From: Pseudomonas sp. 8Z
GTDB lineage: Bacteria > Pseudomonadota > Gammaproteobacteria > Pseudomonadales > Pseudomonadaceae
Reading direction: 5' to 3'
Assembly: GCF_902506535.1 (NCBI RefSeq)
Contig: NZ_LR733826.1
Location: forward strand, 1-64,000
DNA length: 64,000 nucleotides
The translations under genes were made by a program, and so were the position numbers. The notes under the pieces are model-generated. The model saw nothing but the letters and a program-made list of their open reading frames with translations, was not told the origin of the DNA and did no database searches. Shown here one piece after another: positions 24,865 to 32,920 of the stretch. Each line of letters begins with the position of its first letter. Positions within the stretch are counted from its first letter, which is position 1.

Positions 24865-24958
24865 TCGCGCCGCGCGACGACGCCTTGCCGCTGGTCGCGG
24901 TAGGCATCGTCTAGAGTGAACCTCTGCATAAAGCCATAACAACGACGGAGATACTTCC

Positions 24959-25912
24959 ATGCAACTGACCAAGAAACTCGGCCTTTTCGCCGCTGCTGCG
25001 GCCCTCACTGCCAGTACGGCGGTACTTGCTGCGCCCACCTTCATCAACGTGCTCACCGGCGGTACCAGCGGCGTGTACTACCCCATCGGTGTGGCCCTGT
25101 CGCAGCTCTACACCACGGGCATCGAAGGCTCCAAGACCTCGGTACAGGCCACCAAGGCTTCGGTGGAGAACCTCAACCTGCTGCAAGCGGGCCGTGGTGA
25201 ACTGGCCTTCGCCCTGGGTGATTCGGTCGCTGATGCCTGGAATGGCGTGGAAGATGCTGGCTTCAAGGCCCCGCTGAAGAAGCTGCGCGCCATCGCCGGT
25301 ACTTACCCGAACTACATCCAGATCGTCGCCAACGCCGATTCCGGCATCAAGACCCTGGCGGATCTGAAAGGTAAGCGCATCTCCGTGGGTGCGCCGAAGT
25401 CCGGCACCGAGCTGAACGCGCGCGCCATCTTCGCTGCCGCCGGCCTGACCTACAAGGACATGGCAGCGGTGGAATTCCTGCCCTACGCCGAGTCGGTTGA
25501 GCTGATCAAGAACCGCCAGCTCGACGCCACCCTGCAATCCTCTGGCTTGGGTATGGCGGCCATCCGCGATCTGGCCTCGACCATGAAGATCAACTTCGTC
25601 TCGATCCCGGCAGACGTCACCGCCAAGATCGGCAACGCTGCCTATCAACCGGCGACCATTCCGGCTGGCACCTATGACGGTCAGGACGCCGACGTGCCCA
25701 CCGTGGCCATCACCAACATTCTGGTGAGCCATGAAGGCGTGTCCGACGAGGTGGCCTACCAGATGACCAAGCTGATGTTCGACAACCTCGACCGCCTGGG
25801 CAACGCCCACTCTGCGGCCAAGGACATCAAGCTGGAAAGCGCTGCCAAGAACCTGCCGATCCCGCTGCATCCGGGCGCCGAGCGTTACTACAAGGAAGTC
25901 GGCGCGCTGTAA
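24959..25912 (+). CDS. TAXI-family TRAP transporter substrate-binding protein
   Basis: Periplasmic binding protein of 317 residues with a clear signal peptide (MQLTKKLGLFAAAAALTAST, cleaved near VLAA). The mature start FINVLTGGTSGVYYPIGVALSQLY is the TAXI hallmark; the body includes ELAFALGDSVADAWNG and LKGKRISVGAPKSGTELNAR. CGGAG precedes the ATG. It should capture an organic acid for the fused permease encoded next. A perfect GC hairpin after the stop may set binding protein above permease levels. The DctBD-like pair upstream suggests a dicarboxylate or ketoacid, but the ligand is not readable from sequence. Confidence 0.9.
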   Translation: MQLTKKLGLFAAAAALTASTAVLAAPTFINVLTGGTSGVYYPIGVALSQLYTTGIEGSKTSVQATKASVENLNLLQAGRGELAFALGDSVADAWNGVEDAGFKAPLKKLRAIAGTYPNYIQIVANADSGIKTLADLKGKRISVGAPKSGTELNARAIFAAAGLTYKDMAAVEFLPYAESVELIKNRQLDATLQSSGLGMAAIRDLASTMKINFVSIPADVTAKIGNAAYQPATIPAGTYDGQDADVPTVAITNILVSHEGVSDEVAYQMTKLMFDNLDRLGNAHSAAKDIKLESAAKNLPIPLHPGAERYYKEVGAL

Positions 25913-25922
25913 TGCCGAGTCA

Positions 25923-25944
25923 GGCCGCGACATAAATCGCGGCC
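25923..25944 (+). terminator. Hairpin after the TAXI binding-protein gene (attenuator or 3'-end stabiliser)
   Basis: GGCCGCGA and TCGCGGCC form a perfect 8-bp stem with a 6-base loop, followed by TTACG rather than a strong T-run. Placed between binding protein and permease, it probably limits read-through or protects the upstream mRNA. Confidence 0.45.
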
Positions 25945-25960
25945 TTACGCACGGGCTTTT

Positions 25961-26018
25961 GTAGGAGCGGCTTCAGCCGCGATGCTCACGAGCCAATCGC
26001 GGCTGAAGCCGCTCCTAC
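25961..26018. repeat. GTAGGAGCGGCTTCAGCCGCGA inverted repeat pair
   Basis: A full palindromic pair, GTAGGAGCGGCTTCAGCC and its complement GGCTGAAGCCGCTCCTAC, separated by 17 bases. This is the best-formed copy in the window of the repeat that also lies in the binding-protein signal peptide at 19114. Confidence 0.8.
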
Positions 26019-26138
26019 AGCGCCAAGACCGAAATCGGCAGAACCCCCAGAATCGCGAATAAAACCGGCGCTCATCGGCGGTGGGTTTTGTTGGCGACTT
26101 TGCCTCCGCATCCTATGTAGTTATGAGGTTTGCACTCC

Positions 26139-28166
26139 ATGAGTGATCAGAACAACGACCTGTCCGCCAGTCCTTCGGACTGGCCCAAGGCACTCTTTGC
26201 CGTTGCGCTGCTGTTTTCCGTTTTCCAGATCATTACGGCGGCTTTCCATCCGTTTTCCACTCAGGTGCTGCGTGCCGTGCACGTGGGCTTCCTGTTGTTG
26301 CTGGTGTTCATCAGCTACCCGGCGTTGGGCAAGGGTCGCCCATGGCAGCCGCTGGCCTGGTTGCTGGGCCTGGCCGGTATGGCCACCGCGCTTTATCAGT
26401 GGTACTTCGAGGCGGATCTGATCCAGCGCTCGGGGGACATGACCAGCACCGACATGGTCGTTGGCCTGGTGCTGATCGTGCTGGTATTCGAGGCCGCACG
26501 CCGGGTCATGGGCATCGCCCTGCCGATCATCTGCGCGCTGTTTCTCGCCTACGGTCTGCTGGGGCAGTACCTGCCGGGCGACCTGATGCACCGCGGCTAT
26601 GACATCGACCAGATCGTCAACCAGTTGTCGTTCGGCACCGAAGGCCTGTACGGCACGCCAACCTATGTGTCGGCTACCTACATCTTCCTGTTCATCCTGT
26701 TCGGCGCCTTCCTTGAGCAGGCCGGGATGATCAAGCTGTTCACCGATTTCGCCATGGGCCTGTTCGGCCACAAGCTCGGTGGCCCGGCCAAGGTGTCGGT
26801 GGTGTCGTCGGCGCTGATGGGCACCATCACCGGTTCCGGCGTGGCTAACGTGGTCACCACCGGGCAGTTCACCATCCCGCTGATGAAGCGCTTCGGCTAT
26901 CGCCCGGCCTTCGCCGGTGGTGTCGAGGCCACTTCGTCGATGGGCAGCCAGATCATGCCGCCGATCATGGGCGCCGTGGCTTTCATCATGGCCGAGACCA
27001 TCAACGTGCCGTTCTTCGAGGTGGCCAAGGCTGCGCTGGTTCCGGCGCTCTTGTACTTCGGCTCGGTATTCTGGATGGTGCATCTGGAGGCGCTGCGCGC
27101 CAATCTGCGCGGCCTGCCCAAGGATGAATGCCCGAACCCGTGGAAGGCCGTGCGTGAGCGCTGGTTCTTGCTGATCCCGCTGGCCATTCTGGTCTACCTG
27201 CTGTTCTCCGGGCGCACGCCGCTGTTCTCCGGCACTGTCGGCCTGGCGCTGACCGCCATGGTCATCCTCGGTTCGGCGATCATCCTGCAGGTGTCGTCTA
27301 AGGCCATGCGCTTCGCCTTCTGGATTGCCCTCGGCGTGCTCTGCGCTGGTTTCTTCCAGCTTGGTATCGGTGTGGTGTTCGGCGTCATCGCCGCGTTGGT
27401 GGTGGTGTGCTGGTTCATCAAGGGTGGCCGCGACACCCTGACCCTGTGTCTGCACGCCTTGGTTGAAGGTGCGCGCCATGCCGTGCCGGTGGGTATCGCC
27501 TGCGCCCTGGTCGGGGTGATCATCGGCGTGGTGTCGCTGACCGGGGTGGCTTCCACTTTCGCCGGCTACATCCTCGCCATCGGCCAGGACAACCTGTTCC
27601 TCTCGCTGGTGCTGACCATGCTCACCTGCCTGGTGCTGGGCATGGGCATTCCGACCATCCCCAACTACATCATCACCAGCTCCATCGCTGCACCGGCGCT
27701 GCTTGATCTGGGTGTGCCGCTGATCGTCTCGCACATGTTTGTCTTCTACTTCGGCATCATGGCCGACCTCACCCCGCCGGTGGCGCTGGCCTGCTTCGCG
27801 GCGGCACCGATCGCCAAGGAGCGTGGCCTGAAGATCAGCCTGTGGGCGGTGCGTATCGCTGTGGCCGGCTTCGTCGTGCCGTTCATGGCGGTGTACTCGC
27901 CGGCGCTGATGTTGCAGGGCGACAGCCTATTGGCGACGTTCTACGTCATCTTCAAGGCGGTACTGGCCATCGGCCTGCTCGGTGCGATCTTCACCGGCTA
28001 CCTGCAGGCCAAGCTGAGCTGGTGGGAGCGCCTGCTGGGCTTCGCCGCGGGTGCCAGCCTGATCCTGGCCACGCCGTCGAGCGATGAAATCGGCTTCGCC
28101 CTCAGCGCGCTGTTCATCGCTCAGCACCTGTGGCGCGCACGGCGTGCCCAGGTGGCCGCGGCGTGA
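26139..28166 (+). CDS. Fused TRAP transporter permease (TAXI-associated DctQM)
   Basis: Large inner-membrane permease of 675 residues in which the small (4-helix) and large (12-helix) TRAP subunits are joined, as is usual for TAXI systems. Recognisable stretches are SALMGTITGSGVANVVTTGQFTIPLMKRFGY, GGVEATSSMGSQIMPPIMGAVAF and MGIPTIPNYIITSSIAAPAL. It should drive Na+-coupled uptake of the ligand of the TAXI protein. The ATG at 26139 is chosen; a TTG three codons earlier is in frame. The stop overlaps the DUF1850 start. Confidence 0.92.
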   Translation: MSDQNNDLSASPSDWPKALFAVALLFSVFQIITAAFHPFSTQVLRAVHVGFLLLLVFISYPALGKGRPWQPLAWLLGLAGMATALYQWYFEADLIQRSGDMTSTDMVVGLVLIVLVFEAARRVMGIALPIICALFLAYGLLGQYLPGDLMHRGYDIDQIVNQLSFGTEGLYGTPTYVSATYIFLFILFGAFLEQAGMIKLFTDFAMGLFGHKLGGPAKVSVVSSALMGTITGSGVANVVTTGQFTIPLMKRFGYRPAFAGGVEATSSMGSQIMPPIMGAVAFIMAETINVPFFEVAKAALVPALLYFGSVFWMVHLEALRANLRGLPKDECPNPWKAVRERWFLLIPLAILVYLLFSGRTPLFSGTVGLALTAMVILGSAIILQVSSKAMRFAFWIALGVLCAGFFQLGIGVVFGVIAALVVVCWFIKGGRDTLTLCLHALVEGARHAVPVGIACALVGVIIGVVSLTGVASTFAGYILAIGQDNLFLSLVLTMLTCLVLGMGIPTIPNYIITSSIAAPALLDLGVPLIVSHMFVFYFGIMADLTPPVALACFAAAPIAKERGLKISLWAVRIAVAGFVVPFMAVYSPALMLQGDSLLATFYVIFKAVLAIGLLGAIFTGYLQAKLSWWERLLGFAAGASLILATPSSDEIGFALSALFIAQHLWRARRAQVAAA

Positions 28167-28570
28167 TCGGCCTGTGTCTGGGGATGGCCGGTGTGGTGTG
28201 GGCGTCGCTGCCCACACCCGCGTTCACTCTGGCCTGGAACCACACCATCGAGAAGATTCGCTGGGAAGAGGATTACCGCGTCAGCGCCGAGGGTTTGATC
28301 CTCGGCGAGGCGCGGGTCAAAGGCTCGGGCGCCGGGATGGAGATTCCCACCGGCGCCGAACTGCGCAATGGCAGTTGGCACTACCAGCGCCAACTACCGC
28401 CCTTGCAACCCCTGCGCGTTGGGCGCACGCCCGAAGCTGGGGATTACCAACTGTGTATCGACCAGCGTTGTCGCCCGATGAGCGACTGGCTCGGCCCGCC
28501 AAAAGCGAGCCAGCCGGCGTTGGAACTCTGGAGCTGTGAGCTGAGCACCCCCGCCCCCGACGCGGGTTAG
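28163..28570 (+). CDS. DUF1850 protein, accessory to TAXI-TRAP transporter
   Basis: Small 135-residue protein, start GTG in a GTGA overlap with the permease stop. It begins with a hydrophobic stretch (GLCLGMAGVVWASLP) that may be a signal anchor, followed by a beta-rich domain with SIEKI-like W-N-H-T-I-E-K-I-R-W-E-E-D-Y and a conserved pair of Cys (LCIDQRCRPM). DUF1850 genes are regularly found at the end of TAXI-TRAP operons, so a role in transporter assembly or ligand handling is likely. A strong terminator follows. Confidence 0.82.
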   Translation: MIGLCLGMAGVVWASLPTPAFTLAWNHTIEKIRWEEDYRVSAEGLILGEARVKGSGAGMEIPTGAELRNGSWHYQRQLPPLQPLRVGRTPEAGDYQLCIDQRCRPMSDWLGPPKASQPALELWSCELSTPAPDAG

Positions 28571-28623
28571 GTTCGCCAGCGCGAACCAGGCTCCCGGCGC
28601 CACAAGCGTCGGCGCAAGGAAGA

Positions 28624-28657
28624 AACCCCCATATGGCGAGAGCCTGTGGGGGTTTTG
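28624..28657 (+). terminator. Rho-independent terminator of the TAXI-TRAP operon
   Basis: AACCCCCA (28624-28631) and TGGGGGTT (28647-28654) form a GC-rich stem followed by TTTTG, about 55 bases after the DUF1850 stop. Confidence 0.85.
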
Positions 28658-28699
28658 TTCGTCTGGGGTGGTTTGGCTCGGGGACGATAATTTGGATTA

Positions 28700-28718
28700 A
28701 ATGCGATTTATTAGCATT
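28700..28718. promoter_or_regulatory. Fur-like palindrome upstream of the PepSY gene
   Basis: AATGCGATTTATTAGCATT is a 19-base imperfect palindrome (AATGC/GCATT arms) in an AT-rich stretch, of the size and shape of a Fur box though not a close match to the core. It lies 140 bases before the PepSY gene, a class often iron-regulated. Confidence 0.4.
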
Positions 28719-28860
28719 GACTGCCTAGCCATCAGCAGTGACCATGCCGGGGCAAACCTGCCACCCAGGCACAGACTGCACAGCGCCTATGGCGCCCCTT
28801 ACTGGAAGTATCGAGCCAACGGGCCTTTCTAGCGCCCTGGCTGCTCGACGAGAGACTGTC

Positions 28861-30069
28861 ATGCGCCCAATTCTGGTCATGCTGCACCGCTGGTGCGGCC
28901 TGTTCATTGCTTTGTTCCTGTTCACCGCCGGTCTGACCGGCGCGATCATTTCCTGGGATCACGAGCTCGATGAGTGGCTCAATCCGCACCTGTTCGATGC
29001 GCAAAGCCAAGGGCCGAGCCAGGACCCGCTGCAACTGGTCGACACGCTGGAGGCGCGCGATCCACGTTTGCAGGTGAGCTTCATGTCGCTGGCGCTGGAG
29101 CCGGGCCATGCGTTGAACATCTTTGTCGATCCGCGCGTCGATCCGGCTACCGGCAAGGCTTACGAGCTTGGTTTCAACCAGCTCGGCATCGACCCGGTGA
29201 CGGCGCAGGTGCAGGGCCAGCGCGAGTGGGGGGTGATTTCCCTGAGCCGGGAAAACCTGCTGCCGTTTCTCTACAAGCTGCACTACAGCCTGCACATCCC
29301 GGATGGCTTCGGCATCGAGCTGGGCGTACTGCTGTTCGGTATCGTCGCCATCGTCTGGTGCCTGGACTGCCTCGTGGCGCTGTGGCTGTCGTTCCCCAAC
29401 TGGCGCAGTTGGCGCAAGTCGCTGGCCTTCCGTTGGCGCCAGGGCGGCTACAAGCTGAACTTCGACCTGCACCGTTCCGGTGGCGTGTGGATCTGGCTGT
29501 TGCTGCTGATCATGGCGGTGACCTCGGTGTCGATGAACCTCGGAAATCAGGTGGTGCGGCCGTTGGTGGAGCGCTTCTCGACGCTGACGCCGAGCCCTTT
29601 CGCCAGCCGTACACCGGTCACGCTGGACGAGCAGGTCGTGCCGCAGATCGACCGCCGCGAGGCCATCGCGATTGCCGCTGCCGAGGCCAAGCGCCTGGGT
29701 TGGCAGGCGCCGCCGGGTGGCTTGTTCCTCTCTGCCGAATTTGGCGTCTACGGCGTCGGCTTCTACGCGCCGGGCGAAGATCACGGCGATGCCGGTCTGG
29801 GCAATCCGTGGATCTATGTCGACAGCCGCAGCGGCGAGTTGGCAGGCGCGCATGTACCGGGTAGCGGCAGTGCTGGGGATATCTTCCTGCAGGCGCAGTT
29901 CCCGCTGCACTCGGGACGCATCATCGGTTTGCCGGGGCGCATCCTGGTCTCGCTGCTGGGCCTGGCGGTGGCCGGCCTGTCGCTGACCGGGTTGGTGATC
30001 TGGGCGAAGAAGCGTCGCTCGCGGGTGTTGAGCGCGCGCCGTCAGGGGGCGGCGCAATTAGTGCAGTAA
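28861..30069 (+). CDS. PepSY-associated transmembrane protein
   Basis: Inner-membrane protein of 402 residues with helices near 13-35, 150-175, 200-225 and 350-375. The conserved start ILVMLHRWCGLFIALFLFTAGLTGAIISWDHELDEWLNP and the histidines in YKLHYSLHIP and FDLHRSGGVW fit the PepSY_TM family, whose members include ferrisiderophore reductases. The ATG at 28861 is chosen because the frame upstream lacks homologous residues. A Fur-like site upstream supports a role in iron uptake, for example reductive release of siderophore iron; no receptor gene is adjacent. Confidence 0.82.
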   Translation: MRPILVMLHRWCGLFIALFLFTAGLTGAIISWDHELDEWLNPHLFDAQSQGPSQDPLQLVDTLEARDPRLQVSFMSLALEPGHALNIFVDPRVDPATGKAYELGFNQLGIDPVTAQVQGQREWGVISLSRENLLPFLYKLHYSLHIPDGFGIELGVLLFGIVAIVWCLDCLVALWLSFPNWRSWRKSLAFRWRQGGYKLNFDLHRSGGVWIWLLLLIMAVTSVSMNLGNQVVRPLVERFSTLTPSPFASRTPVTLDEQVVPQIDRREAIAIAAAEAKRLGWQAPPGGLFLSAEFGVYGVGFYAPGEDHGDAGLGNPWIYVDSRSGELAGAHVPGSGSAGDIFLQAQFPLHSGRIIGLPGRILVSLLGLAVAGLSLTGLVIWAKKRRSRVLSARRQGAAQLVQ

Positions 30070-30112
30070 CGCGTGTAGGCCGGCCCTGGGGATGTGTCTC
30101 CTGGCCCTCTGT

Positions 30113-30880
30113 TCAGTTGGGTAGACGCTCCAGGGTTATCCGTGGATCGCCCTCGAAATCGCCCAACTGTTCGTTGCTACCCGTGCTGATCAGCGTCCAA
30201 TGGGTGTTGATTGGCGTCCAGTATTGTTGCTGGTCGCGCCCCAGTTTGCTGGCATCGGCGAGCACGAAGACCTCCGCTGCCTGGCGGATCATCAGTTCCT
30301 TGAGATAGGCCTGGCTGGCGCTCGCTTCGCATAGGCCGCGACCTGCCACTACGCCATCGGCACTGACGAAGACTTTGTCGGCGCTCAGGCGCTCCAACAT
30401 GGCCATGGTCGCTGGGCCGAAGGTGGCCATGCTGCCGAGGCGCAGGTCGCCGCCGAGCACGGTCACCCGGCCTTGCGGCAGCTCATGCAGGGCGCTTAGT
30501 GCTAGCAGGTTGTTGGTTATCACGTGCAGCCCTGTGCGTTCGTGCAGCAGTCTGGCCAGGCTGGCGGTTGAGGTGCCGCTGTCAAGCAGTATGGTGTCGT
30601 TGTCTTGCACGTGGGCCAGTGCGGCGCGGGCGATTCGTTCCTTCTCCAGGCTGGAATGGCTGCTGCGCTCTTCCAGTGAGGGTTCAGGGGCATGCTTGCC
30701 GATATGCGCAGCGCCGCCGTAGGTCCGCATGATCACGCCTTGCTCGGCGAGTGAGGTCAGGTCGCGGCGAATGGTGGCTTCGGATACGCCAAGTGAGCTG
30801 CACAGGGTGTCTACGTTGACGTTGCCGTTGTTCGAGAGCACCAGTTCGAGAATGGCCTGGTGGCGTTTGGCGACTTTCAT
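30113..30880 (-). CDS. DeoR-family transcriptional repressor
   Basis: Regulator of 255 residues. The N-terminal helix-turn-helix (RHQAILELVLSNNGNVNVDTLC to SEATIRRDLTSLAEQG) and the sugar-phosphate sensing domain (ILLDSGTSTASLARLL, VITNNLLALSAL, VLGGDLR) are canonical. The start at 30880 has AGGAG upstream. It is the 3'-most gene of the sugar-acid cluster on the minus strand and is probably its local repressor, responding to a phosphorylated intermediate. Palindromes near 38713-38802, upstream of the first gene, are candidate sites. Confidence 0.9.
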   Translation of the reverse strand: MKVAKRHQAILELVLSNNGNVNVDTLCSSLGVSEATIRRDLTSLAEQGVIMRTYGGAAHIGKHAPEPSLEERSSHSSLEKERIARAALAHVQDNDTILLDSGTSTASLARLLHERTGLHVITNNLLALSALHELPQGRVTVLGGDLRLGSMATFGPATMAMLERLSADKVFVSADGVVAGRGLCEASASQAYLKELMIRQAAEVFVLADASKLGRDQQQYWTPINTHWTLISTGSNEQLGDFEGDPRITLERLPN

Positions 30881-30932
30881 GGTGTTGCTCCTGCTAGAGG
30901 CCGTGCACTGTACCACTTAGCATGGCGCCTAC

Positions 30933-31619
30933 TCACAGTGAGGCGCCACCGCATATGACCAGTTGCTGGCCAGTCACCGCGCCGGCATCGGGGCCCAGCA
31001 GGAAGGCGGTCATGGCGGCCACTTCGCGGGGCTGGATGAAGCGCCCGATGGGCGGTTGGCGTGGTGGTGTGCCCTGGCGGGCCGGATCATTGAGCATTGG
31101 TGTTTCGGTGGCGCCGGGGGCCACCAGATTGACGGTGATGCCCTGCGGCGCCAGTTCGATGGCCCAGGAGCGCACCAAGCCGATCAGGGCCGCTTTGGTG
31201 GCGGCATATTGGCTTCTGCCGGCCGCGCCATACATGGTGCGACTGCCGATCATGACGATACGTCCCGGCGCTTGCAGGCGGTCAAGCAGGCCGTTGACCA
31301 GTTGTGTGGCGGCGCTGACGTGGACTTGCCACATGGCGGCGCCATCCTCGTAGCGCAGTTCACCCAGTGGCGCGGTACGCATGAACCCCGCAGCGTGCAC
31401 GATGGCATCGAGTGTGGGGATGTGTTGCAGGGCATCGTTCAGCGATGCAGGGTCGGCCAGGTCGGCTGCGACCCAGCTCAGGTTCGGGTGCTGCAGGTCT
31501 GGTGTGCGGCGGCTCATGCCGATGACCTGCCAGCCGTCAGCCAGCAGGCGCAGGGCGATGGCCGCGCCGATGCCCGAGCTGACGCCGGTAACCAGAGCGC
31601 GGCGCTGAGAATTGCTCAT
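30933..31619 (-). CDS. SDR-family oxidoreductase
   Basis: NAD(P)-dependent short-chain dehydrogenase of 228 residues. It has the cofactor motif TGVSSGIG at 11-18, the HAAGF stretch in place of NNAG, the catalytic Ser in MIGSRTM and YAATK for the Tyr-Lys pair. GGAGA precedes the ATG. Probably oxidises or reduces a hydroxyl group of the compound degraded by this cluster. It ends 52 bases before the DeoR gene and is separated from the Asp-box gene by 176 bases without a gene. Confidence 0.88.
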   Translation of the reverse strand: MSNSQRRALVTGVSSGIGAAIALRLLADGWQVIGMSRRTPDLQHPNLSWVAADLADPASLNDALQHIPTLDAIVHAAGFMRTAPLGELRYEDGAAMWQVHVSAATQLVNGLLDRLQAPGRIVMIGSRTMYGAAGRSQYAATKAALIGLVRSWAIELAPQGITVNLVAPGATETPMLNDPARQGTPPRQPPIGRFIQPREVAAMTAFLLGPDAGAVTGQQLVICGGASL

Positions 31620-31795
31620 CGAAAATCTCCAGACAAAAGGGCGCCGTAGCCGAGGGGGGAAGCGGCCATGCTGCGTTAAAACGGCTGGGGGGTGCTAGCC
31701 CGCTCGAATGCCCGCTTGCAACGCGGAAAGTCTGAGCGTTTTCAGCCGTTTTGCTGGCTATGTGTTCACCCTGTTTGCTAGGGCGCCTGTTGTGT

Positions 31796-32920
31796 TCAGC
31801 GGATAGCCGCCAGAGGGATGTGCACGTGCTTGATCTTCTGCCGGAAGTAGGTGAAGGCCACATGCAGGCTGCCGTCACGAGCCTGGATGATGCTCGGGTA
31901 GGAGTACTCGCGGTTGAGTTTCTCCTGGGAGTTGTTGGTCATGCAGAAACCATCTCCCAGTTCGATATCCAGGCGTACTGGCCAGCTATGGCCGTCATCG
32001 GTTGAGATCGCCAGGCTCATGGGGGCACGCGGAATACCCCAGATCGCGCCGCGACCATCCGCATTGGTGGTGGGTGTGATGCGCTCATCACCTTCGTCTT
32101 CTATCTCGTCGTACAGCGAGGCGCGGCGTTCGGCAATGCCTTCGGCGTTGATCGGGTTATAGACCAGCGCCAGTTCGCCGCTGGCCAGGCGAATGTACTG
32201 GATCGAGGAGTTGTTGTTCGGCAGCTCGGTGGGCGTCGGTACGCTCCAACTGCGGCCACGATCCGTCGAGCGGCTGGCGTAGATGTGATCGGCCCAGCGG
32301 CTGCGGAACAGGCCGAGCAGCGTGCCGTCGGCCATCTGATGGACGTTCATGTGTACGCAGCCGGTGCTCTGCGGCACGTCGTGGCGGCTCCAGGTGCGGC
32401 CTTGGTCGCTGCTGATCATGACGGCGCTGACATCGTGGTTGCCGATCCATTTTTCGCCGGGGTGGGTGATGCAGTACCACACGGGCAATACCCAGTCGCC
32501 GTTGTCCAGCACCGCTGGCGGATGGCGCACAAAGGTGCCCACTTCATCGAATAGCGTCTCGATTGGCCCCCAGCTAAGGCCGCCATCCTTGGAGAGGCGG
32601 TGGCGCACGATAGCGGTCTCCTGGTTGCCGGAAATCTGCGCCGTCCAGATCAGCCACAGTGGGCCTCCGGGTGCTTGGAACAGAATGGGGTTTTGCTCCG
32701 ATCGGGTTGCATCGTCCGACATCTTCTGTGGCGCGCTCCAGATGCCGGTTGCTGCATCACGGCGCGAGAGCAGGACGAAGATATCGGCCATGCCTTCCTG
32801 AGTGCCGGCGAACCAGGTGCACAGCAGGCTGCCATCGGCCAGCTCATGCAGGTTGGCTGCGTGGTTTTGCGCATATGGCGTGGGCAGATAGGCGTCTTGG
32901 CGCTGTTCAAGAGTTGGCAT
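31796..32920 (-). CDS. Cytoplasmic Asp-box beta-propeller protein, sialidase-like
   Basis: Predicted six-bladed propeller of 374 residues related to exo-sialidases (COG4692-like). Four Asp boxes (S-x-D-x-G-x-[TS]-W) are visible: SKDGGLSW, SSDQGRTW, STDRGRSW and STDDGHSW. The start at 32920 has CGGAGG upstream and leaves no signal peptide, so it should act in the cytoplasm, which is odd for a sialidase. It overlaps the symporter stop by 14 bases. A role as a glycosidase, lyase or epimerase on the imported compound is inferred from position. True sialidase activity is doubtful because the cluster lacks N-acetylmannosamine genes. Confidence 0.8.
   Translation of the reverse strand: MPTLEQRQDAYLPTPYAQNHAANLHELADGSLLCTWFAGTQEGMADIFVLLSRRDAATGIWSAPQKMSDDATRSEQNPILFQAPGGPLWLIWTAQISGNQETAIVRHRLSKDGGLSWGPIETLFDEVGTFVRHPPAVLDNGDWVLPVWYCITHPGEKWIGNHDVSAVMISSDQGRTWSRHDVPQSTGCVHMNVHQMADGTLLGLFRSRWADHIYASRSTDRGRSWSVPTPTELPNNNSSIQYIRLASGELALVYNPINAEGIAERRASLYDEIEDEGDERITPTTNADGRGAIWGIPRAPMSLAISTDDGHSWPVRLDIELGDGFCMTNNSQEKLNREYSYPSIIQARDGSLHVAFTYFRQKIKHVHIPLAAIR

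Noticed and set aside
26121..27734. 537-codon open frame antisense to the TRAP permease
   Set aside because: Low-complexity, His/Gln/Asp-rich shadow of a membrane protein gene; no start signal or motif.
31620..31795. 176-base gap between the SDR and Asp-box genes with AAAACGGCT/AGCCGTTTT arms
   Set aside because: The arms are about 56 bases apart and no T-run or conserved motif follows; too weak to call a terminator or operator.
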